The notes: generated from the sequence alone by a model not told the origin. A stretch of 64,000 bases of DNA from an uncultured Saprospiraceae bacterium (GCA_938045585.1 CALIAU010000012.1:175194-239193), one strand, 5' to 3'; shown: positions 9,218 to 17,664, counted from the first letter of the stretch. Made by a program: numbers and translations.

Positions 9218-9913
9218 TTGAAAAGATCCTGGATCGTTATAGCAATTATTCTGACTGTTCTTATCATAGACCAGGCACTTAAGATTTATGTCAAAACATC
9301 TATCCCCTATCTGGGTGGATTTGAATTGCTAGGTCAAGACTGGGCGCGCATACACTTTATAGAAAACGAGGGGATGGCCTTTGGGCTTAGCTTTGGTGGC
9401 AAGACAGGTAAACTAATTTTGAGTTTGTTTAGAATAGTGATGGTAAGTTTCCTTGCCTACCTTTTGCATTCTCTTGTTAAGAGCAAAGAATCTATTGGCT
9501 TACTCGTGAGTTTTTCTCTCATAATAGCAGGTGCAATTGGTAACATTATTGATAGTGCCTTCTACGGATTGATTTTTTCAGAATCATCTTTTCATGGTGG
9601 CATTGCAACTATGTTTCCTGAAGAAGGAGGCTATGCCGGATTTCTACATGGCCGTGTTGTAGATATGCTTTACTTCCCTATGGTAGACACTACCTTTCCT
9701 GATTGGTTTCCTACACGTCCCGAATTAAAACCGAGTTGGGTTCCTGATCTTATCTATGAAAATATTCCCTGGGCAAAAGAGCGTTTTCGTTTTTTCAAAC
9801 CTGTCTTTAATATTGCAGATGCTGCAATCTCTGTAGGTGTAGCTTCTATACTTCTATTCAACAGATCCTTTTTCACTGAATCCAAAGATGAGAAGAGTGT
9901 AGTCACTGTGTGA
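9218..9913 (+). CDS. lspA: Lipoprotein signal peptidase (signal peptidase II)
   Basis: LspA cleaves the signal peptide of diacylglyceryl-modified prolipoproteins in the inner membrane. The product has four hydrophobic segments and the family motifs DQALKIYVKTSIP, FIENEGMAFGL, GAIGNIIDS, GRVVDMLYFP and FNIADAAISVG; the Asp residues in the last two are the catalytic pair. At 231 residues it is longer than E. coli LspA because of an insertion of about 40 residues between the catalytic motifs (FPDWFPTRPELKPSWVPD), as is usual in this phylum. Translation starts at TTG (9218), six bases after the DksA-like gene. Several lipoproteins in this window are its likely substrates. Confidence 0.95.
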   Translation: MKRSWIVIAIILTVLIIDQALKIYVKTSIPYLGGFELLGQDWARIHFIENEGMAFGLSFGGKTGKLILSLFRIVMVSFLAYLLHSLVKSKESIGLLVSFSLIIAGAIGNIIDSAFYGLIFSESSFHGGIATMFPEEGGYAGFLHGRVVDMLYFPMVDTTFPDWFPTRPELKPSWVPDLIYENIPWAKERFRFFKPVFNIADAAISVGVASILLFNRSFFTESKDEKSVVTV

Positions 9914-10035
9914 TGGGTGTTCGCCTGCGGCGAAGGGAATCCGTCCTTCGGACTGGTGTCATGGTTTCTGTCCTTCGGACTGGTTTCGCGGTGTGACTGC
10001 TAACGCACGTAGTTAGGACCTCCGACCCTTAGTAC

Positions 10036-10131
10036 GTTCTGTCCGCTCTGTCCACTTTCTCCACTCTGTCTGCTTTGTCCGTTGAGTCCGTTGAGTCCGT
10101 TGAGTCCGTTAGTCCGTTAGTCCGTTAGTCC
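10036..10131 (+). repeat. Tandem 9-nt then 8-nt array, GTTnnGTCC units
   Basis: Eight 9-nt units fit GYTnnGTCC loosely (GTTCTGTCC, GCTCTGTCC, two degenerate units, GCTTTGTCC, GTTGAGTCC three times). They are followed by three 8-nt GTTAGTCC units. The array lies in the 318-bp gap between lspA and the SIMPL gene. The same gap holds CTGGTNTCNTGG-type motifs and TCCTTCGGACTGG repeats at 9938-9994, and a CCTGC/GCAGG hairpin near 10131-10155. No gene is visible in the gap. Confidence 0.8.
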
Positions 10132-10231
10132 TACCTGCTTACGCACGCAGGCAGGCCGTTCTGTCCTAATCACAATTATTTAACGCTATCTTTAAAATAA
10201 ACAGCTCGTATAGAAAGTTATACTCAAAACA

Positions 10232-10942
10232 ATGTCAATGAAACTTACAATCACCTCTCTCCTACTCTCTTGTTTTCTATTTGCAAATGCACAACATCAT
10301 CACCCAGAAACGCCCAAGATTACTGTTCAAGGCTCCGCCGTATTATTTGCAAATCCAGATGAGGTACTTATCTCTGTAACTGTCTATAAAAAAGATGAAG
10401 TTTCTGCTTCTAATGCTAGAGCAGCATATCAAAAACAATCCAAAGAAGTCATAGCATTTCTAAAAGCGAATGGTATTGCAGAACAACACATACAAACGCA
10501 GTATGCTGCTGTAGGGCCTGTAAGAAAAAGACATTCGAACGAACTTGATTATTACTACGCGAGTCAGAATATAAATATCTGTATACGTGATCTCAATACT
10601 TATGATGCTATTGTAAATGGTCTAGTGGACATGGATGTGCACAAGGTCGGACAGGCAAATTTCCGTAGTGATGATATCGTAGAGCTACGTGCAAAAGCTT
10701 CGCGCTTAGCAATGCGTAATGCTAAAGAAAAAGCAGAGATGCTTACCAATGAAATTGGACAAACTATAGGCAAGGCTATTCTAATCAATGAAAGCCAAAA
10801 TCAACGCACCTCCTTTAATGCAGAAACGTACGGTAGCTCTGTAGTCAGTACAAGCGCATCTACGGTAGGAGAAGCACAGGGCTTTGCTCCAGGTCAAATG
10901 GAAATTAAATCAGTAGTGAATGTATCGTTTGAGCTGAAGTAG
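10232..10942 (+). CDS. SIMPL (DUF541) domain exported protein
   Basis: The 236-residue product has a signal peptide (ITSLLLSCFLFANAQ). After it comes a SIMPL/DUF541 domain: ITVQGSAVLFANPDEVLISV near the N-terminus, NARAAYQKQSKEVIAFLKANG, LNTYDAIVNGLVDMDVHKVG, and RLAMRNAKEKAEMLTNEIGQ. These proteins are periplasmic or outer-membrane associated, and their molecular function is poorly defined. The gene stands alone between two repeat-filled gaps and ends with TAG. Confidence 0.88.
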   Translation: MSMKLTITSLLLSCFLFANAQHHHPETPKITVQGSAVLFANPDEVLISVTVYKKDEVSASNARAAYQKQSKEVIAFLKANGIAEQHIQTQYAAVGPVRKRHSNELDYYYASQNINICIRDLNTYDAIVNGLVDMDVHKVGQANFRSDDIVELRAKASRLAMRNAKEKAEMLTNEIGQTIGKAILINESQNQRTSFNAETYGSSVVSTSASTVGEAQGFAPGQMEIKSVVNVSFELK

Positions 10943-10990
10943 TTAGAGGATGCAGATCCTGCCTGCTTGCACAAACAGGCTAGATAAAGA

Positions 10991-11089
10991 GCTTACCTAC
11001 CTCAGGTAGGAGAGCGACGTGTGGAATCGTTTTAGTCCGTTCGTCCGTTCGTCTGTTAGTCTGTTAGTCGATTCGCCTGTTCGTCTACC
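10991..11089 (+). repeat. GCTTACCTACCT element plus 8-nt tandem array
   Basis: Positions 10991-11019 hold a third copy of the element seen at 8400 and 8443. Positions 11034-11089 hold seven 8-nt units around CGTCYGTT (AGTCCGTT, CGTCCGTT, CGTCTGTT, AGTCTGTT and three degenerate units). This array resembles the GTTAGTCC array at 10108-10131. It lies directly upstream of the promoter of the WYL regulator. Confidence 0.75.
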
Positions 11090-11112
11090 ACAAATTTTTA
11101 ATTTCGAAGTCT

Positions 11113-11120
11113 TACCTTTG
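11113..11120 (+). promoter_or_regulatory. -7 box TACCTTTG abutting the WYL regulator start
   Basis: TACCTTTG ends only 5 nt before the ATG at 11126. If it is used, the transcript would be nearly leaderless. It matches the Bacteroidota TAnnTTTG consensus; the -33 region is not clear. Confidence 0.55.
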
Positions 11121-11125
11121 CTAGC

Positions 11126-11824
11126 ATGTCCGAAGACAAACCACGACTTGCACGGCTTGCCGCAATTATGACACAGCTACAATCAAAACGCATTATAACT
11201 GCTCGTGACATTGCCGAAAAACATGGTGTAAGCATTCGAACTGTATATAGAGACATACGTACTTTGGAAAAATCTGGAATTCCTATAGTTACTGAAGAGG
11301 GAAAGGGCTACTCTATTTCTGAGGCTTACAAACTGCCACCTATTATGTTTACAGAGGCAGAGGCGAATGCGCTTATTACTGCCGAACACTTTATTTCCAA
11401 AAATAAAGACAAGTCATTGCGAAAGCATTATCAAAATGCGATTGAAAAGATAAGATCGGTGATGCGTTATTCGCAAAAGGATAAAACGGAGTTGCTCAGT
11501 GCCCGCATGCATGTTCGAATAAATCCGAAAGAAGAAGAGACAAGCAATAATTTAAGTCTATTACAATCTGCAATAACAAACTACCAACTGGTTGACATCC
11601 ATTACCTTTCTTTACAGAAAAAAGAAAGTAAGAGGAAGGTCGAACCCTTTGCACTTTTGCACACACAAGAAAACTGGCTGCTAATTGGCTATTGTAGGCT
11701 GCGCAAAGAATTTAGAGTTTTTCGTCTAGATTGTATGCAGTCGGTACATAACTGCTCTGAAAACTTTGCGCCTCATAAATTGACACTGCAGGAATATTTT
11801 GCTGAGGCAAAAAAAAGCTGGTAA
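11126..11824 (+). CDS. YafY-type HTH/WYL transcriptional regulator
   Basis: This 232-residue regulator has an N-terminal HTH_11 winged helix (residues 5-65; LARLAAIMTQLQSKRIITAR, VSIRTVYRDIRTLEKSGIP). The C-terminal WYL domain is at about 145-215 (LVDIHYLSLQKKESKRKVEP, NWLLIGYCRLRKEFRVFRLD). WYL domains bind nucleic acids or small ligands and switch the HTH. The gene is followed after 63 bp by a GyrI-like effector-binding protein, a common pairing in Bacteroidota. Targets are unknown. Confidence 0.9.
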   Translation: MSEDKPRLARLAAIMTQLQSKRIITARDIAEKHGVSIRTVYRDIRTLEKSGIPIVTEEGKGYSISEAYKLPPIMFTEAEANALITAEHFISKNKDKSLRKHYQNAIEKIRSVMRYSQKDKTELLSARMHVRINPKEEETSNNLSLLQSAITNYQLVDIHYLSLQKKESKRKVEPFALLHTQENWLLIGYCRLRKEFRVFRLDCMQSVHNCSENFAPHKLTLQEYFAEAKKSW

Positions 11825-11887
11825 TATACCCCTGACATACCCTTGTCATACGCTGCTTCTACCTTTGGTATAAATAAAACATATATC

Positions 11888-12349
11888 ATGAAACAACAAA
11901 CTATCGAAGCTTTTCAAGTAATTGGCATTTCTATCACTACTACTAACAAAGATGGACAGTCCGCTAAGGACATTAGTGCACTCTGGGCCCGATTTATGGG
12001 AGAGGGCATTGCTGACAAAATTCCAAACAAGATAGATGAGAGTATACTATCTATTTATACTAACTATCAAGGAGATCATACAAAACCCTATGACACCATC
12101 TTAGCGTGTAGAGTCAGTAGTTTGGATACGATTCCTGAAGGGATGGTTGGCCATTCATTTGATGGAGGGACCTATGGCAAATTCATTGCAAAAGGCGATC
12201 TAAGCAAGGGTATTATCTATGGTACATGGACAGAAATTTGGGAACAAAATCTGGATCGCGTCTATACTGCAGACTTTGAAATCTATGGTGAAAAAGCCAA
12301 AAATCCTGCAGATGCAGAGGTAGAAGTGCTTGTTGCAATCAAGTCTTAG
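11888..12349 (+). CDS. GyrI-like small-molecule (effector) binding protein
   Basis: This 153-residue protein fits the AraC effector-binding/GyrI-like fold: FQVIGISITTTN at the start, SALWARFMGEGI, ILSIYTNYQGDHTKPYDTIL, GGTYGKFIAKGDLSKGIIYG, and a C-terminal AEVEVLVAIK strand. Such single-domain proteins bind small cationic or hydrophobic molecules. I placed the start at the ATG at 11888; an upstream ATG at 11843 would add 15 residues lacking family similarity. It sits 63 bp after the WYL regulator and may serve as its ligand-binding partner or be its target, which is inference. Confidence 0.82.
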   Translation: MKQQTIEAFQVIGISITTTNKDGQSAKDISALWARFMGEGIADKIPNKIDESILSIYTNYQGDHTKPYDTILACRVSSLDTIPEGMVGHSFDGGTYGKFIAKGDLSKGIIYGTWTEIWEQNLDRVYTADFEIYGEKAKNPADAEVEVLVAIKS

Positions 12350-12467
12350 AATAACTTATAATTTTCTTGTAAAGGAAAAATTGACAATTCATCAGGAAAC
12401 CTAGCCTATATCCTAGGCTAGGTTTGCCTATATATTTGAAGTATAATTCTTAATAAAATAAAACATT

Positions 12468-12785
12468 ATGAAATCTATACGATCAAATAAACAGTTCAAT
12501 GACCTCACTAGACAAGATAAGCCCTTTGTCCTTGATTTTTATGCCGATTGGTGTGGGCCTTGTAAGCAATTACTTCCTACAGTAGAAAAACTTGCAGAGG
12601 AATATAAAGACGAGGTTGAAATTCTAAAGGTAAATATAGATGAGCAACGTGCATTAGCTAAGATGTTCGGTGTAAGAAGCATTCCTGCTCTCTTTTTTAT
12701 GAAAGGAAACAAGATTGTTTCTAAACATAAAGGCCTTAGTACAGAGTACTCATTGAGAAAGAAGGTAAAAGCACTTTTAAACTAA
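12468..12785 (+). CDS. trxA: Thioredoxin
   Basis: This 105-residue cytoplasmic thioredoxin carries the redox centre FYADWCGPCKQLLPTVEKLA, the cis-Pro loop VRSIPALFFMKG, and no signal peptide. It reduces disulfides in target proteins using electrons from thioredoxin reductase. A strong hairpin terminator follows at 12811-12847, so it is probably monocistronic or only partly read through into the next thioredoxin-fold gene. Confidence 0.93.
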   Translation: MKSIRSNKQFNDLTRQDKPFVLDFYADWCGPCKQLLPTVEKLAEEYKDEVEILKVNIDEQRALAKMFGVRSIPALFFMKGNKIVSKHKGLSTEYSLRKKVKALLN

Positions 12786-12810
12786 GATACATTTAATGTA
12801 TAGTTAGCTG

Positions 12811-12847
12811 GGAGTGTTTTGTTTCTGTTACTCAACACTCCTTTTTT
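12811..12847 (+). terminator. Intrinsic terminator after thioredoxin
   Basis: GGAGTGTT (12811-12818) pairs with AACACTCC (12834-12841), with a 15-nt loop and six T residues directly after. It lies 26 bp past the trxA stop and 21 bp before the next start. Confidence 0.85.
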
Positions 12848-12868
12848 AAACTTAAAAACTACATAAAA

Positions 12869-13435
12869 ATGAATGCCAATCAATACATAGCACAATTTGA
12901 GGAAATCCTCCAAGGTAAAAACAAACAGTCTCCCTACGATTCTGAGGCCTATGTAAACTATGTAAAAATGAACCAGGCACGGATTAAGCGTTGGACAAAA
13001 AAAGGAAAACTCATAGAACCATTAGCAAACAAGGTAAAGCATATTGATGAGGAAATGCATTGGCTATTGATTACAGAACCCTGGTGTGGTGATGCAGCTC
13101 ACAGTCATGCATTCATCAGCAAATTAGCAGAGCTGAATCCCTTGATCTCTCTGACTGTTCAAAACAGAGATGCTGCAGAAAGTGAGATAGACAATTACCT
13201 GACAAATGGTAGTAAATCCATTCCTATCCTAGTGGTTAGGGATGCTGTTAAGAATGATCTTTTTGTCTGGGGACCAAGGCCAGGAGAAGCACAAGATATG
13301 GTTATGTCTCATAAAACAGATACAAGTATAAGCCCAGATGATAAGAAAAAAGACTTACAGATCTGGTATAATAAAGACAGGGGTGTAATGATGCAAAAAG
13401 AGTTATTTGAGCTATTTCAATTGTATGTACATTAA
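12869..13435 (+). CDS. Thioredoxin-fold protein with single-Cys WCGD site
   Basis: This 188-residue protein is related to the Thioredoxin_9-like families. After an N-terminal helical part (residues 1-60) comes ITEPWCGDAAHSHAFISKLA, where the usual CxxC is reduced to Cys-Gly-Asp-Ala, and later NGSKSIPILVV with the cis-Pro. With one active-site Cys it cannot form the normal intramolecular disulfide, so it may act as a monothiol reductase, a peroxidase-like protein or a structural factor. It has no signal peptide. The DedA-like gene follows 15 bp downstream, suggesting an operon. Confidence 0.82.
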   Translation: MNANQYIAQFEEILQGKNKQSPYDSEAYVNYVKMNQARIKRWTKKGKLIEPLANKVKHIDEEMHWLLITEPWCGDAAHSHAFISKLAELNPLISLTVQNRDAAESEIDNYLTNGSKSIPILVVRDAVKNDLFVWGPRPGEAQDMVMSHKTDTSISPDDKKKDLQIWYNKDRGVMMQKELFELFQLYVH

Positions 13436-13450
13436 TTAAAACCAGTAGCT

Positions 13451-14023
13451 ATGTTAGAGAATATATTAGAAGGATGCGGACTTGTTGCAACATTTTTTGG
13501 TTCCATGTTTGAAGGAGAAGTTTCCATGATCACATCTGCTATTGGGGCAAAGATGGGTTACTATAGTATCTACTTAGCTATCTTACTTGGTTTTGCAGGA
13601 GCCTACATTGCGGATGTGTTTAAGTTTTTCGTAAGTAAATCACAAGGAAAAAAAATATTAGCAAAGAGACCTGGGCTTCAAGTTAAAATGGACAACATGT
13701 CTCAATGGTTTGATAAATATCCTTTTATCATATTGACCTTTTACAAACTCTTTTTTGGAACCACCACAGTTATCATCTTATTAGCCGGCCTTAAGGGAGT
13801 TTCTAATATCCGATTTGCATTTCATTCCGCCATAAGTGTGGCACTGTGGGCCATCCTCTTAGGTAGCTTCGCCTACTACAATGGTGAAAGCATGTTGGCT
13901 AAACTAGAAGTTATCGGCATGTGTAAACTTCAAATTTTAACTGTTATATCCACTGCAATATTTGTGTACTGGTTAGCCATGAAAAGACCTTTTATGTCTT
14001 ATTGTTATAGCTGTGCTTCTTGA
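13451..14023 (+). CDS. DedA/VTT-domain membrane protein
   Basis: This 190-residue protein has about five hydrophobic segments and the look of the DedA/SNARE-associated (VTT) family: GSMFEGEVSMITSAIGAKMG early, then GFAGAYIADVFKFFVSKSQG, and FDKYPFIILTFYKLFFGTTT. DedA proteins move phospholipids or undecaprenyl phosphate across membranes. It starts 15 bp after the single-Cys thioredoxin-fold gene. The stop codon is immediately followed by a 9-nt tandem repeat array. Confidence 0.78.
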   Translation: MLENILEGCGLVATFFGSMFEGEVSMITSAIGAKMGYYSIYLAILLGFAGAYIADVFKFFVSKSQGKKILAKRPGLQVKMDNMSQWFDKYPFIILTFYKLFFGTTTVIILLAGLKGVSNIRFAFHSAISVALWAILLGSFAYYNGESMLAKLEVIGMCKLQILTVISTAIFVYWLAMKRPFMSYCYSCAS

Positions 14024-14086
14024 GGACGTAGTGGACTGAACGGACAAAGCGGACGTAACGGACGGAGCGGACGCAACGGACTAAAC
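14024..14086 (+). repeat. Tandem array of seven 9-nt GGACnnAnC units
   Basis: Seven units in register begin at the base after the TGA of the DedA gene: GGACGTAGT, GGACTGAAC, GGACAAAGC, GGACGTAAC, GGACGGAGC, GGACGCAAC, GGACTAAAC. On the other strand this is the GYTnnGTCC unit of the array at 10036-10131. Confidence 0.85.
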
Positions 14087-14100
14087 TCGTTCACTACAAG

Positions 14101-14130
14101 GCAAAAAAAAACCGAATCTAAGATTCGGTT
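14101..14130 (-). terminator. Intrinsic terminator overlapping the first arsR-like stop codon
   Basis: On the minus strand ACCGAATC-TTA-GATTCGGT is followed by nine T residues. The TAG stop of the regulator gene lies inside the hairpin loop and stem, so the last codons (T-E-S) are also the terminator. Confidence 0.85.
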
Positions 14131-14453
14131 GTTCGTTTTATTTCTTTTTCGCTATTGAGAAAATTTCTCATGGCTACATCCACCCTATCTATCACATCGT
14201 AATTAATGGAGTAATGTATAAATTTCCCTTCCCGTCTCGACTGCACTACTCCCGCCAATTTTAATATGCGAAGATGTTGTGAGGTGATTGATTGTTCAAT
14301 TTGCAATGCATTATAAATCTTATTCACATTTATAACACCGTGCGTATCGATGAACTCGAGTATGACCAATCGTAAAGGATGGGCAACTGCCCGCATGAGC
14401 TCTGCAGAGGACTGCAGCTTCCTATAGTCAAAAGTAACCTTAGCCTTTTCCAT
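14118..14453 (-). CDS. ArsR-family winged-helix regulator (copy A)
   Basis: This 111-residue regulator has the ArsR HTH_20/HTH_5 core: LMRAVAHPLRLVILEFIDTH, then IYNALQIEQSITSQHLRILK as the recognition helix region, and the wing GVVQSRREGKFIHYSI. No cysteine or histidine metal site is evident, so it may not be a metal sensor. It is closely similar to the regulator at 14632-14970 on the same strand, separated by 178 bp of AT-rich DNA. The pair probably arose by duplication and may bind related operators. Confidence 0.9.
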   Translation of the reverse strand: MEKAKVTFDYRKLQSSAELMRAVAHPLRLVILEFIDTHGVINVNKIYNALQIEQSITSQHLRILKLAGVVQSRREGKFIHYSINYDVIDRVDVAMRNFLNSEKEIKRTTES

Positions 14454-14631
14454 GTAGTTTTTCTTAGTTTCTTTGTAACCTTACTTCAAATATGGTTAAT
14501 ATTAATAATATAACCTAAAGAAATATTAAAAAAAAGTCTAATATGTAACTGTTTGTTGGGCTATTTTAAAGTTATGAATAAGTACATTACTTTTAAGTAC
14601 TTGTTAGTCAATAACTTATGGCGTAAAAATT

Positions 14632-14970
14632 TTATACAGCCAGGTCTTCTACAAGTTTAGAAATTTGAGCAAGTCTATCCTTATCTAATGAATAATAGAT
14701 GAATTTTCCTTGTCTTTCTGTGATCACCACACCTGCTCTCCTAAGGATTGCTAAATGCTGAGATGCTACGGATTGTTCTAATCTTAACTTGATATAAATG
14801 TCTGTAACTGTCATCGTATCGCTCTCCTCGAGCAAATCGATAATTCTTTGTCTGAGTTTATGGTTTACTGCACGTAGCACAAGCACTGCCTTCCTTAGAT
14901 CTGCGTAATCTAACTGGACATCTTTACTACCTTTCTTAAGAGTAACAATTTCGTTTTTCTTATTTCTCAT
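14632..14970 (-). CDS. ArsR-family winged-helix regulator (copy B)
   Basis: This is the 112-residue paralogue of the neighbouring ArsR-type protein. The matching core is LRAVNHKLRQRIIDLLEESD, LRLEQSVASQHLAILRRAGV and ITERQGKFIYYSLD. The N-terminal 20 residues are Lys-rich and unlike copy A. No metal-binding Cys set is seen. The gap between the two copies is AT-rich and includes GTACATTACTTTTAAGTAC-like dyad sequence near 14583-14601, a possible operator or promoter region. Targets are unknown. Confidence 0.9.
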   Translation of the reverse strand: MRNKKNEIVTLKKGSKDVQLDYADLRKAVLVLRAVNHKLRQRIIDLLEESDTMTVTDIYIKLRLEQSVASQHLAILRRAGVVITERQGKFIYYSLDKDRLAQISKLVEDLAV

Positions 14971-15117
14971 ACTAAGATTTTAAATAGTTCACGGAATACA
15001 AGTGGGTATTAAACCAAAACTATACCAAACTTGACCTAGCACTATAAAAATTCCGTAACTAGCTGAAAATCAGTAATATTTAAACGAAGAGAATCCTAAG
15101 AAAGTTCTGTGATTTGG

Positions 15118-15822
15118 CTAAAAAAGCGCTTTGCGCGGCTGGGTGATATTTGGAGATTTGATATAATTGGGGCTATAATAGGCCAAATCCTCAAATTTTC
15201 CCGCTTTTAAACGATTGAAGGCCGGATGTATAAGATTCCTTGCCGAACAGCGCACCTGCGCATCTATAAGTGCCGTATTTCCTAAAAACTCTATACATTT
15301 CTCCGCCCCATCGCCAGAAAGGGCTAAGGCATCATACTCTCCTAACCAGTCCTGAAAGGCGTCTTTTTCGATGATATAGGGCGAATTCTCCAAAATACAG
15401 GCTCCATCAGCAGCATATGCGGCCATATATACCTCCATGCGGCGGGCATCTATCATAGGAAGATGCAAAATCCTGCCTGAAACAGCATTTTCCCCAGAAA
15501 GTGCATCTATACTGGCCAATCCCAAGGATTCTAAGGTATTTACCGCAATAAGAGGAATATTCGCTCCCGCACAGATCCCCTTCGCTACACTGATACCTAC
15601 CCGCAGGCCTGTATACGAACCCGGACCACCGCTGACAGCAACTGCTGCTAGGCTTTTGATATCAATTCCCGTCTCTGCGAGCAATTCTTCTACATATACA
15701 GAGGTCAGTGACGTATGACTCATCCCCTTGGTCGTCTCGCGCTGGGCTACTAGTTTACCATCTACAGCCAGACAGACAGAACATATATTCGTTGCAGTTT
15801 CTATACAGAGTATGGAGGCCAA
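15118..15822 (-). CDS. tsaB: tRNA threonylcarbamoyladenosine biosynthesis protein TsaB
   Basis: TsaB is the inactive-kinase-fold partner of TsaD in making t6A37 on ANN-decoding tRNAs. The 234-residue product starts ILCIETATNICSVCLAVDG and has the signature SGGPGSYTGLRVGISVAKG and the dimer helix region that follows. The length is normal for the family. It begins 6 bp after the S41 protease gene on the same strand, so the two are probably co-transcribed. Confidence 0.94.
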   Translation of the reverse strand: MASILCIETATNICSVCLAVDGKLVAQRETTKGMSHTSLTSVYVEELLAETGIDIKSLAAVAVSGGPGSYTGLRVGISVAKGICAGANIPLIAVNTLESLGLASIDALSGENAVSGRILHLPMIDARRMEVYMAAYAADGACILENSPYIIEKDAFQDWLGEYDALALSGDGAEKCIEFLGNTALIDAQVRCSARNLIHPAFNRLKAGKFEDLAYYSPNYIKSPNITQPRKALF

Positions 15823-15828
15823 TTGTAT

Positions 15829-17466
15829 TTACTTTAGTTTACCTAGAATCTTATTATATGCTTGTGCATCATTCAGAATACGTACCGCCTCATCTACAAC
15901 TGGGTCAGATTTAAGAGACTGATACGCCTTTCCCTCTTGTAAGAAATAACGGGTAGCTATCTCTTTTTCGATTAACTTGGTAATTTCTGATTTGAACTGA
16001 GTAAGGTCATCCGCCTTCTGTGCTGCCAGCTTCGCCTCTAAGGCTTCTACCTCACGTGTTAGGTCAATATTCTTATTCTCAGCATCTATAGTCCGTATTT
16101 CTTTAAGTTCGTCCTCTACCTGCGTCACAAATTCAAAATCAGATTTCTTCACAAATTGCATGAAGTCGTCATATTCTGTAAACTGAATATTCTCCAGACT
16201 AGGCGTGTCCTGTGCCATAGTCTTCATACGTTCCGTCACATAATGAAAAATCAAGCGCTCCTTATTAAGGCTAGCCACTACATCGGGCACATACTCTACC
16301 TCCATTTTTACATCTGGAGAAATACCTCCCCCATCGAGCACAGATCTACCGTTCATTGTTTTGAATACCGCTCTCTGATCATCCGGAATATCCTTAGGCG
16401 CTCCATCCTCATATTCTACGCTTTGGATACAACGTCCACTCGGTATATAATACTTTGAAGTAGTCAACTTAATACGCGAGTTATAGCCCACTTCCTTGGT
16501 ATTTTGCACCAGACCCTTGCCAAACGATCGCTGTCCTATCACCACACCTCTATCCATATCCTGAATCACACCAGATACGATTTCACTCGCTGAGGCCGAA
16601 CTCTTATCCGTTAGCACAACCAGCGGTATCTCTAAGTCCATGGGGATATTGCGTGTCTTGAACGAATTATCTCTTTCCTTCACCTTCCCCTTCACAAAAA
16701 CAATCTCCTTATCCTTTTCAACCCAGATGTTCGACACATTTATCGCCTCTCGCAACAGTCCACCCCCATTTCCTCTCAGGTCCAAAATCACTCCCTGCAG
16801 ATCACCCTCTTTTTTCAATTTCTTAAACGCGCCTCCTACATTCTTTGATGCATCTGGCGTAAAAGTCGTCAATGAAATATATCCAATACCATCCGACACT
16901 ACACCACTATAGGGCACATTCGTAATATTCACCTCACCACGTGTCAGCACCACATCCATCGTTCCAGACTGCCCCGGACGCTCCACCACAAAATTCACCT
17001 TGGTCCCCGGCAAACCACGCACAAAGCTTGACAGCTCCGCCTGCGTCTTTCCCTTGGTAGGAATCCCATCCACTTCTACTATACGATCGCCTGCGCGCAA
17101 TCCTGCCTCATGTGCCGGACTATTCTCATAGGGTTCTACCACCGTAATATGCTCACCTATCTTTTCCACTATCGCTCCTATACCCTCATACTTCCCCTCA
17201 GAGTTAATGCGGTAACCCTGCACCTGTGATTCTGAAATATAATTGGTGTACGGATCCAGAGAGCCCACCATCGCATCTATCCCCGTTCGCATCAGTTGCG
17301 CCGGATCTATATCATCCACATAATTCGCATTGAGCTCCTTGAATACATTTACAAAAATCTCTATGTTCTTAGAAATCTCGTACAACCTACTCTTATCCTT
17401 TGTTATCGCTGACATCCCCAGTACACATACCAGTGCAAACGCCATATATTTTGAAAATCTTTTCAT
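15829..17466 (-). CDS. C-terminal processing protease, S41/CtpA family
   Basis: This periplasmic serine protease has an N-terminal membrane or signal segment (YMAFALVCVLGMSAI), a PDZ domain at about residues 90-170 (EGIGAIVEKIGEHITVVEPY; GLRAGDRIVEVDGIP), then the S41 core. By spacing to CtpB-type enzymes the catalytic Ser is S292 in DKSSASASEIVSGV and the Lys is K317 in GQRSFGKGLVQ, with Q321 completing the triad. The C-terminal 100 residues are Glu/Lys-rich and helical. Such proteases trim envelope proteins in response to damage. tsaB follows after 6 bp. Confidence 0.94.
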   Translation of the reverse strand: MKRFSKYMAFALVCVLGMSAITKDKSRLYEISKNIEIFVNVFKELNANYVDDIDPAQLMRTGIDAMVGSLDPYTNYISESQVQGYRINSEGKYEGIGAIVEKIGEHITVVEPYENSPAHEAGLRAGDRIVEVDGIPTKGKTQAELSSFVRGLPGTKVNFVVERPGQSGTMDVVLTRGEVNITNVPYSGVVSDGIGYISLTTFTPDASKNVGGAFKKLKKEGDLQGVILDLRGNGGGLLREAINVSNIWVEKDKEIVFVKGKVKERDNSFKTRNIPMDLEIPLVVLTDKSSASASEIVSGVIQDMDRGVVIGQRSFGKGLVQNTKEVGYNSRIKLTTSKYYIPSGRCIQSVEYEDGAPKDIPDDQRAVFKTMNGRSVLDGGGISPDVKMEVEYVPDVVASLNKERLIFHYVTERMKTMAQDTPSLENIQFTEYDDFMQFVKKSDFEFVTQVEDELKEIRTIDAENKNIDLTREVEALEAKLAAQKADDLTQFKSEITKLIEKEIATRYFLQEGKAYQSLKSDPVVDEAVRILNDAQAYNKILGKLK

Positions 17467-17548
17467 CGTATTACATTGAGTCCGCTAAAATAACGTATTT
17501 CCACTGCCTAATCGTTTCCTTAACGCTTTATTAATTCCCAATTGATTT

Positions 17549-17664
17549 GGGCGTGACCCTTTGCCATAACACCTTGCCACGCTCGGGTCGGTCCCTTACA
17601 GACTCGCCTCTTCGGCTCGGTCGACTAGCGACAGCCCTATGGGCTCCTTCCAGGCACCTCACGC
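17549..17664 (-). repeat. Dispersed GC-rich intergenic element, copy 2 (reversed)
   Basis: Read on the minus strand, it starts with GCGTGAGG and ends GGGTCACGCCC, with a GGGACCGACCCGAGC inner block, matching the copies at 8508-8655 and 47708-47801. It fills much of the 308-bp gap between ctpA and the BspA-like gene. To its right, 17675-17730 holds GGCGCCGGAGGCGC and GGTRTCNTGG motifs. No gene is visible in this gap. Confidence 0.72.
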
